Shown here piece after piece: positions 1-7,709 of a DNA stretch of 37,788 nucleotides. The position numbers and the translations under genes were made by a program. The DNA is from Conexibacter sp. (GTDB taxonomy: Bacteria; Actinomycetota; Thermoleophilia; Solirubrobacterales; 70-9), in contig JADFCZ010000040.1 of assembly GCA_018263295.1 (NCBI GenBank), forward strand, positions 1 to 37,788, read 5' to 3'. A model generated the notes under the pieces. The model did not search any database. It saw only the letters and a list, made by a program, of their open reading frames with translations, and was not told where the DNA came from. Position 1 is the first letter of the stretch. Every line of letters starts with the position of its first letter.

Positions 1-6
1 GCCGGA

Positions 7-95
7 CGGGGCGCCCCGCGGCGTGCGTCAGCACCCGCGGGGCTGTCCGGCGACAGGACCCGCGGTCCAACCAACGCCGCCGGGAAAGCCCGGCG
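7..95. terminator. cluster of three GC-rich hairpins after the ferritin-like gene
   Basis: The first 110 bases hold no gene I can support. They contain a 12-bp perfect palindrome (7-18), a two-part hairpin (7-bp outer arms 35-41 and 59-65, 5-bp inner arms 43-47 and 52-56 around a CGGC loop) and a third hairpin with a 7-bp perfect stem (78-84 with 89-95) and an AAAG loop. They lie just past the stop codon of the minus-strand ferritin-like gene, so transcription termination is the simplest role. No U-tract follows on either strand, which makes the assignment tentative. Confidence 0.4.
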
Positions 96-110
96 AAAAC
101 CTCCGCCCCG

Positions 111-614
111 TTACGCCAGCCCCTCAGCCTCGTACTCGCGCAGGAAGCCCTCGAACTCGCGCATGTGCCCCTGCTCGTCGCGGAGGATCGCGATCATCAT
201 GTCCTCGGTCACCGGATCGACCTCGGCCGCGTATTCGCGGATCTCGTTGTAGTAGGAGATCGCGCCGGCCTCAGCCGCGATGACGCCGCGGATCACGTGG
301 GGGATGTCGGTCTGCTGCTCGGGCGGCTGCAGGTAGTCCTGCTCGGCGGCGAACTGCTGCGAGCCCGGGACGACTCCGTAGAGCTCCTTGATCCGGGCCG
401 CGAACTGCTGGGCGTGGCCGAGCTCCTCGGTGATGTCCGCGGCGAGCGACTCCTTGATCTCCTGGGCCCTGACGCCATCGGGGTTGACGGAGTTGGCGAC
501 GTAGCTCATCACCGTCTCGATCTCCATCCAGTACGCCTTCTCGAGCATCCCGACGAGCTTCTCGCGATCGCCGCTGCTGTCGTCGGAGAGGATCCCTCGC
601 GTGACTTCTGACAC
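111..614 (-). CDS. ferritin-like diiron protein (bacterioferritin/Dps-like)
   Basis: A 167-residue, nearly all-helical acidic protein. Two ExxH motifs, E64-H67 in EELGH and E147-H150 in DEQGH, together with glutamates near 31-33 and at 115, give the classical four-helix ferritin-like diiron site. Members of this superfamily oxidise and store iron or detoxify peroxide in the cytoplasm. The exact subfamily cannot be fixed by eye: it is shorter than classical Bfr-fused proteins and could also be a diiron stress protein. The start is a GTG preceded on its strand by AAGGAG eight bases upstream, a good ribosome-binding site. It is divergent from the alpha/beta hydrolase with about 70 bp between them. 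The location fits the iron/heme emphasis seen further along the window, but there is no direct operon link. Confidence 0.8.
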   Translation of the reverse strand: MSEVTRGILSDDSSGDREKLVGMLEKAYWMEIETVMSYVANSVNPDGVRAQEIKESLAADITEELGHAQQFAARIKELYGVVPGSQQFAAEQDYLQPPEQQTDIPHVIRGVIAAEAGAISYYNEIREYAAEVDPVTEDMMIAILRDEQGHMREFEGFLREYEAEGLA

Positions 615-684
615 TTGTGTTTCTCCTTGGTCTTGGGCGCGAACCCGCGATCACATCGGCGGGAAACGCTAGAAATCCGGTTCG

Positions 685-1563
685 ATGTCACCTACCCGGC
701 GAGCATCGGCGTTAACCGAACACCGGAAGGACCTCGCCGGAGTCGAGACGCGCACGCTCTCGGTCGAGGGCGAGGGGCCGCCGCTGCTGCTGCTGCACGG
801 CTACGCCGACAGCGCCGACACCTGGCAGCCGCTGCTCGCGCGCGTCGGCGACGCCGGCCGCGCCGCGAGGGCGATCGACCTCCGCGGCTTCGGCACCGCC
901 GAGCCCCTCGACCCGCTCGAGCCGCTGATGGCGCAGTGGGACGCGATGGTGGCGGCCGCGATCGAGGAGCTCGCGGACGAACACGGCGGCGAGGTCCACG
1001 TGGTCGGCAACTCGCTCGGCGGCGCGCTGTCGCTGCGGGCGGCCGAGCGCGCCGATCTGCCGGTCGCCGGCATCGTCCCGATCGCGCCCGCCGGGCTCCA
1101 CATGGCATCGTGGTTCACTGCGATCGAGCGTGAGTGGCTGGTCCGGATCCTCCGCCTCTCCCCCGTCCCCGTGCCCGATCTGATCGTCAAGCCGATCGTC
1201 GGCCGCGTCTACCGGACGCTGGCGTTCGGCGATCCGGGCGGCGCCGACCCGGCGGTGGTCGAGACGTTCACCGGCCACATCTCGAGCTTCGCCCGCAGCA
1301 TGGGCGTGCTCGACATCGGCCGCCGCCTGCTCCCCGAGCTGTCCGACCCCTTCGACCTCGACCGGATCGACTGCCCGCTGCTGCTGATCTGGGGCGAGCG
1401 CGACCGGATGGTGTTCACCACCGGGGCCGAGCGGGTGCTGCGGACGGTCGACTACTCCGACATCGAGGTGATCCCCGACTGCGGCCACTGCCCGCAGGTC
1501 GAGGTTCCGGACCTGCTCGCCGAGCTCCTGCTCGGCTTCCCGGACAACCTCGAGTACTCGTAG
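685..1563 (+). CDS. alpha/beta hydrolase
   Basis: A 292-residue alpha/beta-hydrolase-fold protein. The HGYADS segment near residue 39 forms the oxyanion loop. GNSLGG near residue 110 is the nucleophile elbow with the catalytic Ser. The Asp of GERDRMV and the His of CGHCPQVE near the C-terminus complete the triad. There is no signal peptide, so it is cytosolic. The substrate cannot be deduced: related enzymes include esterases, lactonases, epoxide or haloalkane hydrolases and meta-cleavage product hydrolases. The ATG at 685 has no Shine-Dalgarno. An AT-rich TAGAAAT lies eight bases upstream, resembling the -10/leaderless arrangement seen at other genes here. It converges on metH, with only about 30 bp between the stops. 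Confidence 0.85.
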   Translation: MSPTRRASALTEHRKDLAGVETRTLSVEGEGPPLLLLHGYADSADTWQPLLARVGDAGRAARAIDLRGFGTAEPLDPLEPLMAQWDAMVAAAIEELADEHGGEVHVVGNSLGGALSLRAAERADLPVAGIVPIAPAGLHMASWFTAIEREWLVRILRLSPVPVPDLIVKPIVGRVYRTLAFGDPGGADPAVVETFTGHISSFARSMGVLDIGRRLLPELSDPFDLDRIDCPLLLIWGERDRMVFTTGAERVLRTVDYSDIEVIPDCGHCPQVEVPDLLAELLLGFPDNLEYS

Positions 1564-1578
1564 ATCGCCGCAGCGATC
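1563..1578. terminator. small hairpin between convergent hydrolase and metH
   Basis: A perfect 6-bp stem GATCGC / GCGATC with a CGCA loop begins on the last base of the hydrolase stop codon and lies 15 bp before the metH stop. A bidirectional terminator role is inferred from the convergent position. There is no U-tract. Confidence 0.35.
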
Positions 1579-1593
1579 GAGTGACCCGGAGGG

Positions 1594-4500
1594 CTACGAG
1601 ACGCGCACCGTCTTGTTCTCGACCTCCGACTCGACCGTCCCGTCGTCGCCGAGGTCCTCGTCGGACGGCAGCTCGCCGCCGCGATCGGTGCCGGCGATGA
1701 GCTCGTCGGGCTTGGGCTCGTCGGGGACGAATCCCGACTTCATCCCGAAGTAGACCGCCTGCGGGTGATGGGCGATGATCGCGACGGTCGACTGCTCCGG
1801 TTCGACGGCGTACCCGGTCGAGAGCGTCATCCCGATGTCGGTGAGCCCGAGCAGGCGCCAGACCTTCTCGTGCTCGGACTGCTCCGGGCATGCGGGGTAG
1901 CCCCACGAATACCGCCGGCCCTGCGAGGCCGGGATCTCGAGTTCCGAGCGCGCCTGCGCGTGGAGCCACTCGGCGAGGCCCTCGGCGGCCTGGACCCCGA
2001 GCCCGTGCACGTAGAGCTGCTCGGCGAACTCGCCGTCGCTCTCGAGCTGCTCGATCCGGCGCGTCACCTCGGGCCCGACGGTCACGCCCTGGAGGACCAC
2101 GACATCCCGTTCACCCGAGTCGATCGGGCGGAAGAAGTCGGCGAGGCAGATCCGGTCGTGCTTGGGCTGCCGCGGGAAGACGAGCCGCTCGAGCTCGCGG
2201 TCCGGGTCCTCGGGGTCGAAGACGACCAGCTCGTTTCCGTCCGCATTGCAGGGGAAATATCCGATTCTGGCCTTCGGCTCGAGGTAGTCCTGCTCGGCCC
2301 ACATCCGTTCGAGCTTGCGGTTGAAGCCCTCCTCCTCACCGTCGCCCTCGACGATCTCGCGCCACGCCTCGCCCTTGACGCCGCGGCCGCCCCAGTGAAG
2401 CTTGAACAGCACGTGCCGGTCGAGGTAGGGGAACACCTCGGCCAGGTCGATGTCGACGTCCCGCACGCCGTATGCGCCGACCGCGGGGATCGGCGCGGTC
2501 GTGCTGACCGCCGAGCGGACCGAGTCGTCGTCGGTCGGCGGGGAGTCGTCGACGACCTCCGGCTTCTCGCGCAGCTGCTTGGCCTCGTCACGGATCTTGG
2601 CGACGAGCCCCGCCCGCGCGTCGGCGTCGACGAGGGCATCGACCGTGTCGAGACCGGCGAAGGCGTCCTTGCAGTAGAAGACCCCGGGCGCGTAGACGTC
2701 GTCGGACTCGCGGCCGTGCGGGTAGAGCGCCCGCCGCCCGAAGTCGCGATTGATCGCGGCGCCGCCGATCAGGACCGGGAACTCGAGGCCGCGCTGGTGG
2801 AGCTCCTGGATGCACGCCGGCATCTGCTTCGAGGTCGAGACGAGCAGCGCCGACAGGCCGATGGCGTCGGCCTGGTTGTCGATGGCGGCGTCGATGATCT
2901 GCTCGATCGGGACCTGCTTGCCGAGGTCGACGACCGTGTAGCCGTTGTTGGTCAGGATCGTGTTGACGAGCGACTTGCCGATGTCGTGGACGTCGCCGAA
3001 CACCGTCGCGATGACGACGGTGCCCTTGGTGTGACCCTCGATCCGGTCGAGGTACTGCTCGAGCTGCGCGACCGCGCGCTTCATGACCTCGGCCGACTGG
3101 AGCACGAACGGCAGGATCAGCTCTCCGGCTCCGAACTTGTCCCCGACCTCCTTCATCGCCGGGAGCAGGACCGTGTTCAGCGTCGGGACCGCTCCGATCT
3201 TCTCGACCGACCGGTCGATCCACTCCTCGACGCCGTCCTTCTTGCGACGGAGGATCTGGAAGTGCAGGGCCTCCTCGGGCTCCATGCCCTCGGTCGGGTC
3301 GCCGGCATCGGCGGCCTCGTCCTCGGGGCCCTTGCTCTCGAAGTGCGCGATGAAGCGCTCGAGCGCGTCCTCGCGCCGATTGAACACGAGGTCGTCGGCC
3401 AGCTCGCGCTCGGCGTCGGGGATCTCACCGTAGGGCGTGATGTGGTTCGGGTTGACCATCGCCAGGTCGAGCCCGGCCTCGACGCAGTGGTGGAGGAAGA
3501 CCGAGTTGAGGACGGCCCGGGCGCCCGGCGAGATCCCGAAGGAGACGTTGGAGACCCCGAGCGAGGTCTTGACGCCCGGGAGCTCGGCCTTGATCCGGCG
3601 GATGCCCTCGATCGTCTCGACCGCGGAGGGGCGCCACTCCTCGTCGCCCGTCGTCAGCGTGAACGTGAGGGCGTCGAAGATCAGCAGCTCCGGGTCGAGC
3701 CCGTGCTCGGTGCAGGCGAGCCGGTGGATCTCGCGGGCCACCTCGAGCTTGCGCTCGGCCGTCTTCGCCATCCCCTCGGGGTCGATCGTCAGCGCGATCA
3801 GCGCCGCGCCGTGGCGGATCGCGATCGGGACGATCCGGTCGAGCTTGTCGCGGCCCGCCTCGAGGTTGACCGAGTTGACCACCGCGCGGCCGGGAATCCG
3901 CTCGAGCGCCGCCTCGATCACCTCGGGCTCGGTCGAGTCGACCTGGATCGGGGCGGGCTGGCTGAGCGAGATCCGGCTCACGGTCTCGCCCATCTGCGTG
4001 TCCTCGTCCTGGCGCTCGGTCAGCGCCACGCAGACGTCGAGGACGTGGGCTCCGCCCTCGACCTGATCCTCGGCGACCTGGACGAGCCCGTCGTAGTCGT
4101 CGGCGAGCAGCAGCTCCTTGGCCTTGCGCGAGCCCTGCGAGTTGACCCGCTCGCCGACCAGGGTCGGGCGCGGCTCCTGGACGAGGTCGACGGCGGTCAT
4201 CATGCTCGCCAGCCGCGGCGGGCCGGGCGCGGGGCGCGGGGCCGGCTTCAGGCCGCGGACGCGCTCGGCGATCGCCGCGACGTGCTCGGGGGTGGTGCCG
4301 CAGCAGCCGCCGACCAGCCCGACGCCGTGGCGCTCGACGAACTCGCCGAGCACCTTGGCGATCTGCTCGGGGGTCTCGGGGAAGATCGTCTCGCCGTCGG
4401 GCCCCTGGATCGGCAGGCCGGCGTTGGGGATGCAGTGGACCGGCAACGGCGACGCCTCGCCGAGGTAGCGAATGGCGTCGCGCATGTCCTCGGGCCCGGT

Positions 4501-5184
4501 CGAGCAGTTGAGACCGACGATGTCGGCACCCATGCCCTCGACGATCGCGAGCACCGCCTGGATGTCCGTGCCGAGCAGCATCTTGCCGCCGTTCGGCAGC
4601 AGCGAAACCGAGATCTGGATCGGGACCGAGCGGCCGACCCGATCGAAGGCGCGGCGCGCACCGACGACCGCGGCGCGGACCTCGAGGATGTCCTGGGCCG
4701 TCTCGATGATCACCAGGTCGGCGCCGCCCTCGACGAGCGCTCCCGCCTGCTCGTCGAAGACCTCGGCGAGCTGCGCGAAGCTGATGTCCCCGAGCGTCGG
4801 GTCGTCGCTGGCCGGCAGGAACCCGGTCGGGCCGATCGAGCCCGCGACAAAGCGGTCGGGCCCCGCCGCCTCGCGGGCGATCTCGGCCGCGCGGCGGTTG
4901 ATCTCGACCGTCCGCTCGCCCAGCCCCCACTCGTCGAGCTTCAGCCGCGAGCCCTGGAACGAGTCCGTCTCGACGACCTCGGCGCCGGCATCGAGCATCG
5001 CGTCGTGGACCCCCGCGATCACATCGGGCCGGTGGATGACGAGCGCCTCGTGGCACTTCCCGGGCAGCCCGCCGTAGTCCTCGGCCGAGAGGTCGAAGCG
5101 CTCGAGCGTCGCCCCCATTCCGCCGTCGAAGACGACTATCCGCTCGCGTGCGGCGGCGAGGATGTCTCGTTCGGGTTGGCTCAT
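1594..5184 (-). CDS. metH: cobalamin-dependent methionine synthase
   Basis: A 1196-residue MetH with all four modules in order, close to the ~1227 residues of E. coli MetH. The homocysteine-binding barrel (about 1-315) has zinc ligands C227, C294 and C295. The methyltetrahydrofolate (pterin) barrel spans about 340-600. The B12 cap and Rossmann domain (about 635-850) carry DVHDIG, with H733 as the cobalt ligand. The C-terminal reactivation (AdoMet) domain holds the GYPACPEQ motif. The enzyme transfers a methyl group from 5-methyl-THF to homocysteine in the cytosol, making methionine. A roughly 40-residue acidic tail follows the reactivation domain. The start is ATG with GGAGGTGA seven bases upstream. 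The leader contains a SAM-I riboswitch, so expression should fall when SAM is plentiful. The gene is transcribed alone from its own promoter. Confidence 0.97.
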   Translation of the reverse strand: MSQPERDILAAARERIVVFDGGMGATLERFDLSAEDYGGLPGKCHEALVIHRPDVIAGVHDAMLDAGAEVVETDSFQGSRLKLDEWGLGERTVEINRRAAEIAREAAGPDRFVAGSIGPTGFLPASDDPTLGDISFAQLAEVFDEQAGALVEGGADLVIIETAQDILEVRAAVVGARRAFDRVGRSVPIQISVSLLPNGGKMLLGTDIQAVLAIVEGMGADIVGLNCSTGPEDMRDAIRYLGEASPLPVHCIPNAGLPIQGPDGETIFPETPEQIAKVLGEFVERHGVGLVGGCCGTTPEHVAAIAERVRGLKPAPRPAPGPPRLASMMTAVDLVQEPRPTLVGERVNSQGSRKAKELLLADDYDGLVQVAEDQVEGGAHVLDVCVALTERQDEDTQMGETVSRISLSQPAPIQVDSTEPEVIEAALERIPGRAVVNSVNLEAGRDKLDRIVPIAIRHGAALIALTIDPEGMAKTAERKLEVAREIHRLACTEHGLDPELLIFDALTFTLTTGDEEWRPSAVETIEGIRRIKAELPGVKTSLGVSNVSFGISPGARAVLNSVFLHHCVEAGLDLAMVNPNHITPYGEIPDAERELADDLVFNRREDALERFIAHFESKGPEDEAADAGDPTEGMEPEEALHFQILRRKKDGVEEWIDRSVEKIGAVPTLNTVLLPAMKEVGDKFGAGELILPFVLQSAEVMKRAVAQLEQYLDRIEGHTKGTVVIATVFGDVHDIGKSLVNTILTNNGYTVVDLGKQVPIEQIIDAAIDNQADAIGLSALLVSTSKQMPACIQELHQRGLEFPVLIGGAAINRDFGRRALYPHGRESDDVYAPGVFYCKDAFAGLDTVDALVDADARAGLVAKIRDEAKQLREKPEVVDDSPPTDDDSVRSAVSTTAPIPAVGAYGVRDVDIDLAEVFPYLDRHVLFKLHWGGRGVKGEAWREIVEGDGEEEGFNRKLERMWAEQDYLEPKARIGYFPCNADGNELVVFDPEDPDRELERLVFPRQPKHDRICLADFFRPIDSGERDVVVLQGVTVGPEVTRRIEQLESDGEFAEQLYVHGLGVQAAEGLAEWLHAQARSELEIPASQGRRYSWGYPACPEQSEHEKVWRLLGLTDIGMTLSTGYAVEPEQSTVAIIAHHPQAVYFGMKSGFVPDEPKPDELIAGTDRGGELPSDEDLGDDGTVESEVENKTVRVS

Positions 5185-5186
5185 CC

Positions 5187-5199
5187 GGAGGTCACCTCC
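5187..5199 (-). promoter_or_regulatory. Shine-Dalgarno-sequestering hairpin of metH
   Basis: On the metH strand the sequence GGAGG-TGA-CCTCC is a perfect 5-bp stem with a 3-nt loop placed between the riboswitch and the ATG. The GGAGG half is the ribosome-binding site itself. Its first two G residues also belong to the 3' strand of riboswitch helix P1 (CCATC with GATGG). Helix P1 and this hairpin therefore compete for the same bases, which suggests translational rather than transcriptional control. Which state is ligand-bound cannot be settled by eye. Confidence 0.6.
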
Positions 5200-5294
5200 A
5201 TCGGTCCCGGCTGTCGCACCGTGCGTCGCCGATTCTCAGGCGGTGCCGGTTGCGGCGGCTTCCGAGGTCCGGGTCCCTCAGCCGCTCTTGATGG
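5198..5294 (-). promoter_or_regulatory. SAM-I (S-box) riboswitch upstream of metH
   Basis: Read on the minus strand, this ~97-nt leader carries the conserved S-box strings in order. Closing helix P1 strand CCATC is followed by AAGAG, then GAGGGA inside P2, then GAAGCC with CGCAACC, then the GGTGC strand, and finally GATGG, which pairs with CCATC to close P1. P2 is formed by GCGGC with GCCGC, and a smaller CGCC/GGCG hairpin sits in the P3 region. Order, spacing and total length match the SAM-I class, and position directly before metH is the expected biology. It senses S-adenosylmethionine and represses methionine synthesis. The Shine-Dalgarno starts inside P1. Confidence 0.85.
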
Positions 5295-5304
5295 CGAACA
5301 TCCA

Positions 5305-5310
5305 AGAATA
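5305..5310 (-). promoter_or_regulatory. putative -10 box of the metH riboswitch transcript
   Basis: TATTCT on the minus strand lies 10 bases before the first base of riboswitch helix P1. A transcript starting about 7 nt downstream would begin just ahead of the aptamer. No convincing -35 hexamer is visible. Confidence 0.45.
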
Positions 5311-5378
5311 GCGTCGCACGGAAGCGCGGCCGCGCGATCATCTCCCGAGTGCCGCACCGATCCGCGCGGCGGCGGCCG

Positions 5379-7694
5379 CTACGCGCGGATGCGCTCGTCC
5401 GGTTGCTTGACCGGCTGCAGGCGGACGGGAGCGGCGCTGAGGGCGCGGAGGCGCACATCGGACCAGCTCATGCCCTCGCGGACCAGGGCCGGAACGCCGA
5501 GGCCGACCGCGGTCGCGATCTCGACCGCCTGGAGGATCACGCCGTAGGCGAGCGCGTCGGCGGCGCCGACGCCGTAGCCGGTCGTGAGCACGCTGATGAC
5601 GGCGAGCTGGAAGACGCCGATGTTCGACGGGGTGGCGGGGACGACCGCCGTGACGTTGACGGCGAAAAGCACCGCCGCGGCGCCGGCGATTCCCATCGTG
5701 CCGTCGAGCCCCATGGCCACCGCGAGCGCGTAGCAGGCGGCCACCTGGATGGCCCAGGCGACGAGCTGCATCGAGCCGGCGAGCGGGGCGCGGCGCGGGT
5801 CGCGGAACACCGCGAGGCCGCGGCGGACCCGGACCAGGGCGTCGCGCGCCATGCCCGCGAGCCGGGCGATCCGGCCGCTGCCGGAGCGGCGGACGACCGC
5901 CGGTGCCGCGATCACGGCGACGAGCAGCATCGCCGGCGCGAGGCTGACGAGGAAGAGGTGCTCGGACGTCCGGTGGAAGAGGTCGGTCGAGGTGACGATC
6001 ACGACCCCGAGCAGGACGAGCGCGAGGATGTTGAAGACCGTCTGGGAGACCAGGGTCCCGAGGAGGACCGGGAACGACTCCCGGAACCGGCCGATCCGCC
6101 GCGCGATGATCATCGCGCGGGCGGGCTCGCCGAGGCGAGCCGGCAGCGTCGCCGACATCAACACACCGATCATCGTCGCCGAGGTGAAGTCGCGGCGCCG
6201 GAGCGGCACGCCCGGCATCGCCGAGCGCGCGGTCTGGAACCAGGCGCCGGCACGGAAGAACATCGAAAGGCACATGAACGCCGTCGCGATCGCCACCCAG
6301 GCGTAATCGGAGCGGACCGCGCTTTCGACGACCGAGTCGAAGCCGATCCGCCGCGCCGCGAGAAGGGTCAGCCCGATCCCGGCGGCGGCTCCGGCCCCGA
6401 GGCCGATCCGGCGCGCGACCCGGCGGCGGCGCGAGGTGGTGTCCGGGGGGATCGGCTCCGGCGATGGAATCCTCGCCGCGGGGACGCGCGGCAGGCCGTC
6501 GGCGGGGGCGAAGCCGTAACGCTGGGCAAGCCGGGTCATCCGGTCGGCCGGCTGGGGCACGGCCAGCGCCCGTTCATAGACCTGCTCGACCCGGGCCGCG
6601 ATCCGCGGCCAGGCGAACCGCTCGGCGCTCTCGCGCGCAGCGGCCCCCATCTCGGCGCGGCGGTGGGGCTCGACGTGCAGGGCCAGCAGCTCCTCGGCGA
6701 GGCGCTGCGGGTCCCCGGGCGGGATCAGGACGCCGTCGACGCCGTGCTCGACGACGTCCGAGTAGCCCGCGATCTCGGAGGCGACGACCGGCGTTCCCGC
6801 CGCGAACGCCTCGGTCAGGACCATCCCGAAGCTCTCGCCAGAGAGCGACGGAGCGCAGAGCACGTCGGCGTCGGCGAGCTCCGCCCAGAGGCGGTCCCGC
6901 GATACGGCGCCGAGCGCGTCTATGTGCTCGATCGCATCCGGGTCGGCGAGGTTGCGGACGATGTCCTCAGGTGCGGTGCCGACGACGACCAGCCGCGCCG
7001 GAACGTGCTCGACCAGCGCCTCGAATGCGCGGAGCAGGACCGGCAGGCCCTTGCGCTCCTCGGCGCGACCGACGAACAGCAACCGGAGTTCGTCACCGCC
7101 GGGCCCGCCGGGAGCCTGCGCGGTGAGGCCGACGTCGACGCCGTTGGGGATGATCTCGTAGTTGCCGCCGTACCAGCGGCGGCCGGTCCACTCCGCCGCC
7201 TCGGAGACGGCGATCCGGGCGCTGAGCTGGTTGAACTTGCGGCGCGCGCCGAGCCCGATCGCGATCTGCTGGGGCAGGAACTTCGGCGCGTATGCGTGGA
7301 AGGTCCCGACGACGGGAGCCCCGCCGAAGCCGCAGGCGTCCCAGCCGATCGTCGGCGCGGGCGGCTCCTGGACGTGGACGACGTCGAAGGCGCCGTCGCG
7401 GAGCTCGCGGCGGAGGCGCGCGATCGCATCCGGGAAGACGGACAGGTTCGAGACCGCGCCGTTGGCGGCGAAGCCGACCGTGCGGCCGAGCGGCGTCAGG
7501 TAGTCGGGCATCGGCCGGACGCGCGGCGCGGCGCCGCGGTGGAGCGTACGGCTGAGGCGGTCCGGCGGGTCCCAGGGAGAGAGGACCCGGACTTCGTTTC
7601 CCCTCCCGATCAGATGCTCGGCGAGCGCCTGGGTATGCCGGTTGACGCCCCCCTCGTACGTCCACGAATAAGGCGTGACGAGGGCGATTCGCAT
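5379..7694 (-). CDS. GT4 glycosyltransferase fused to flippase-like (LPG synthase TM/UPF0104) membrane domain
   Basis: A 771-residue two-part protein. Residues ~1-375 are a GT-B glycosyltransferase of family GT4, PimA-like. The N-terminus MRIALVTPY with a GGVNRH acceptor loop, the IIPNGVD segment, the FVGRAEERKG donor-domain start and the ExxxxxxxE-type motif in SFGMVLTEA are all visible. After a linker (about 376-430), the C-terminal ~340 residues contain about seven hydrophobic helices and the PARLGEPARA segment typical of the lysylphosphatidylglycerol synthase transmembrane/UPF0104 (flippase-like) family. A cytosolic sugar transferase tethered to a lipid-handling membrane domain suggests synthesis and translocation of a glycolipid or lipid-linked glycan; this is inference. 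It follows the 7710 membrane protein by 15 bp on the same strand, so the two probably form an operon. No clear Shine-Dalgarno is visible. Confidence 0.88.
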   Translation of the reverse strand: MRIALVTPYSWTYEGGVNRHTQALAEHLIGRGNEVRVLSPWDPPDRLSRTLHRGAAPRVRPMPDYLTPLGRTVGFAANGAVSNLSVFPDAIARLRRELRDGAFDVVHVQEPPAPTIGWDACGFGGAPVVGTFHAYAPKFLPQQIAIGLGARRKFNQLSARIAVSEAAEWTGRRWYGGNYEIIPNGVDVGLTAQAPGGPGGDELRLLFVGRAEERKGLPVLLRAFEALVEHVPARLVVVGTAPEDIVRNLADPDAIEHIDALGAVSRDRLWAELADADVLCAPSLSGESFGMVLTEAFAAGTPVVASEIAGYSDVVEHGVDGVLIPPGDPQRLAEELLALHVEPHRRAEMGAAARESAERFAWPRIAARVEQVYERALAVPQPADRMTRLAQRYGFAPADGLPRVPAARIPSPEPIPPDTTSRRRRVARRIGLGAGAAAGIGLTLLAARRIGFDSVVESAVRSDYAWVAIATAFMCLSMFFRAGAWFQTARSAMPGVPLRRRDFTSATMIGVLMSATLPARLGEPARAMIIARRIGRFRESFPVLLGTLVSQTVFNILALVLLGVVIVTSTDLFHRTSEHLFLVSLAPAMLLVAVIAAPAVVRRSGSGRIARLAGMARDALVRVRRGLAVFRDPRRAPLAGSMQLVAWAIQVAACYALAVAMGLDGTMGIAGAAAVLFAVNVTAVVPATPSNIGVFQLAVISVLTTGYGVGAADALAYGVILQAVEIATAVGLGVPALVREGMSWSDVRLRALSAAPVRLQPVKQPDERIRA

Positions 7695-7709
7695 CTTGTC
7701 CGAATGAGG

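Noticed and set aside
1765-5547. A 1260-codon open frame on the plus strand antisense to metH
   Set aside because: It is the complementary-frame shadow of a GC-rich gene: the protein is Asp/Arg/Val/Leu-biased with no domain, while the minus strand encodes a complete MetH.
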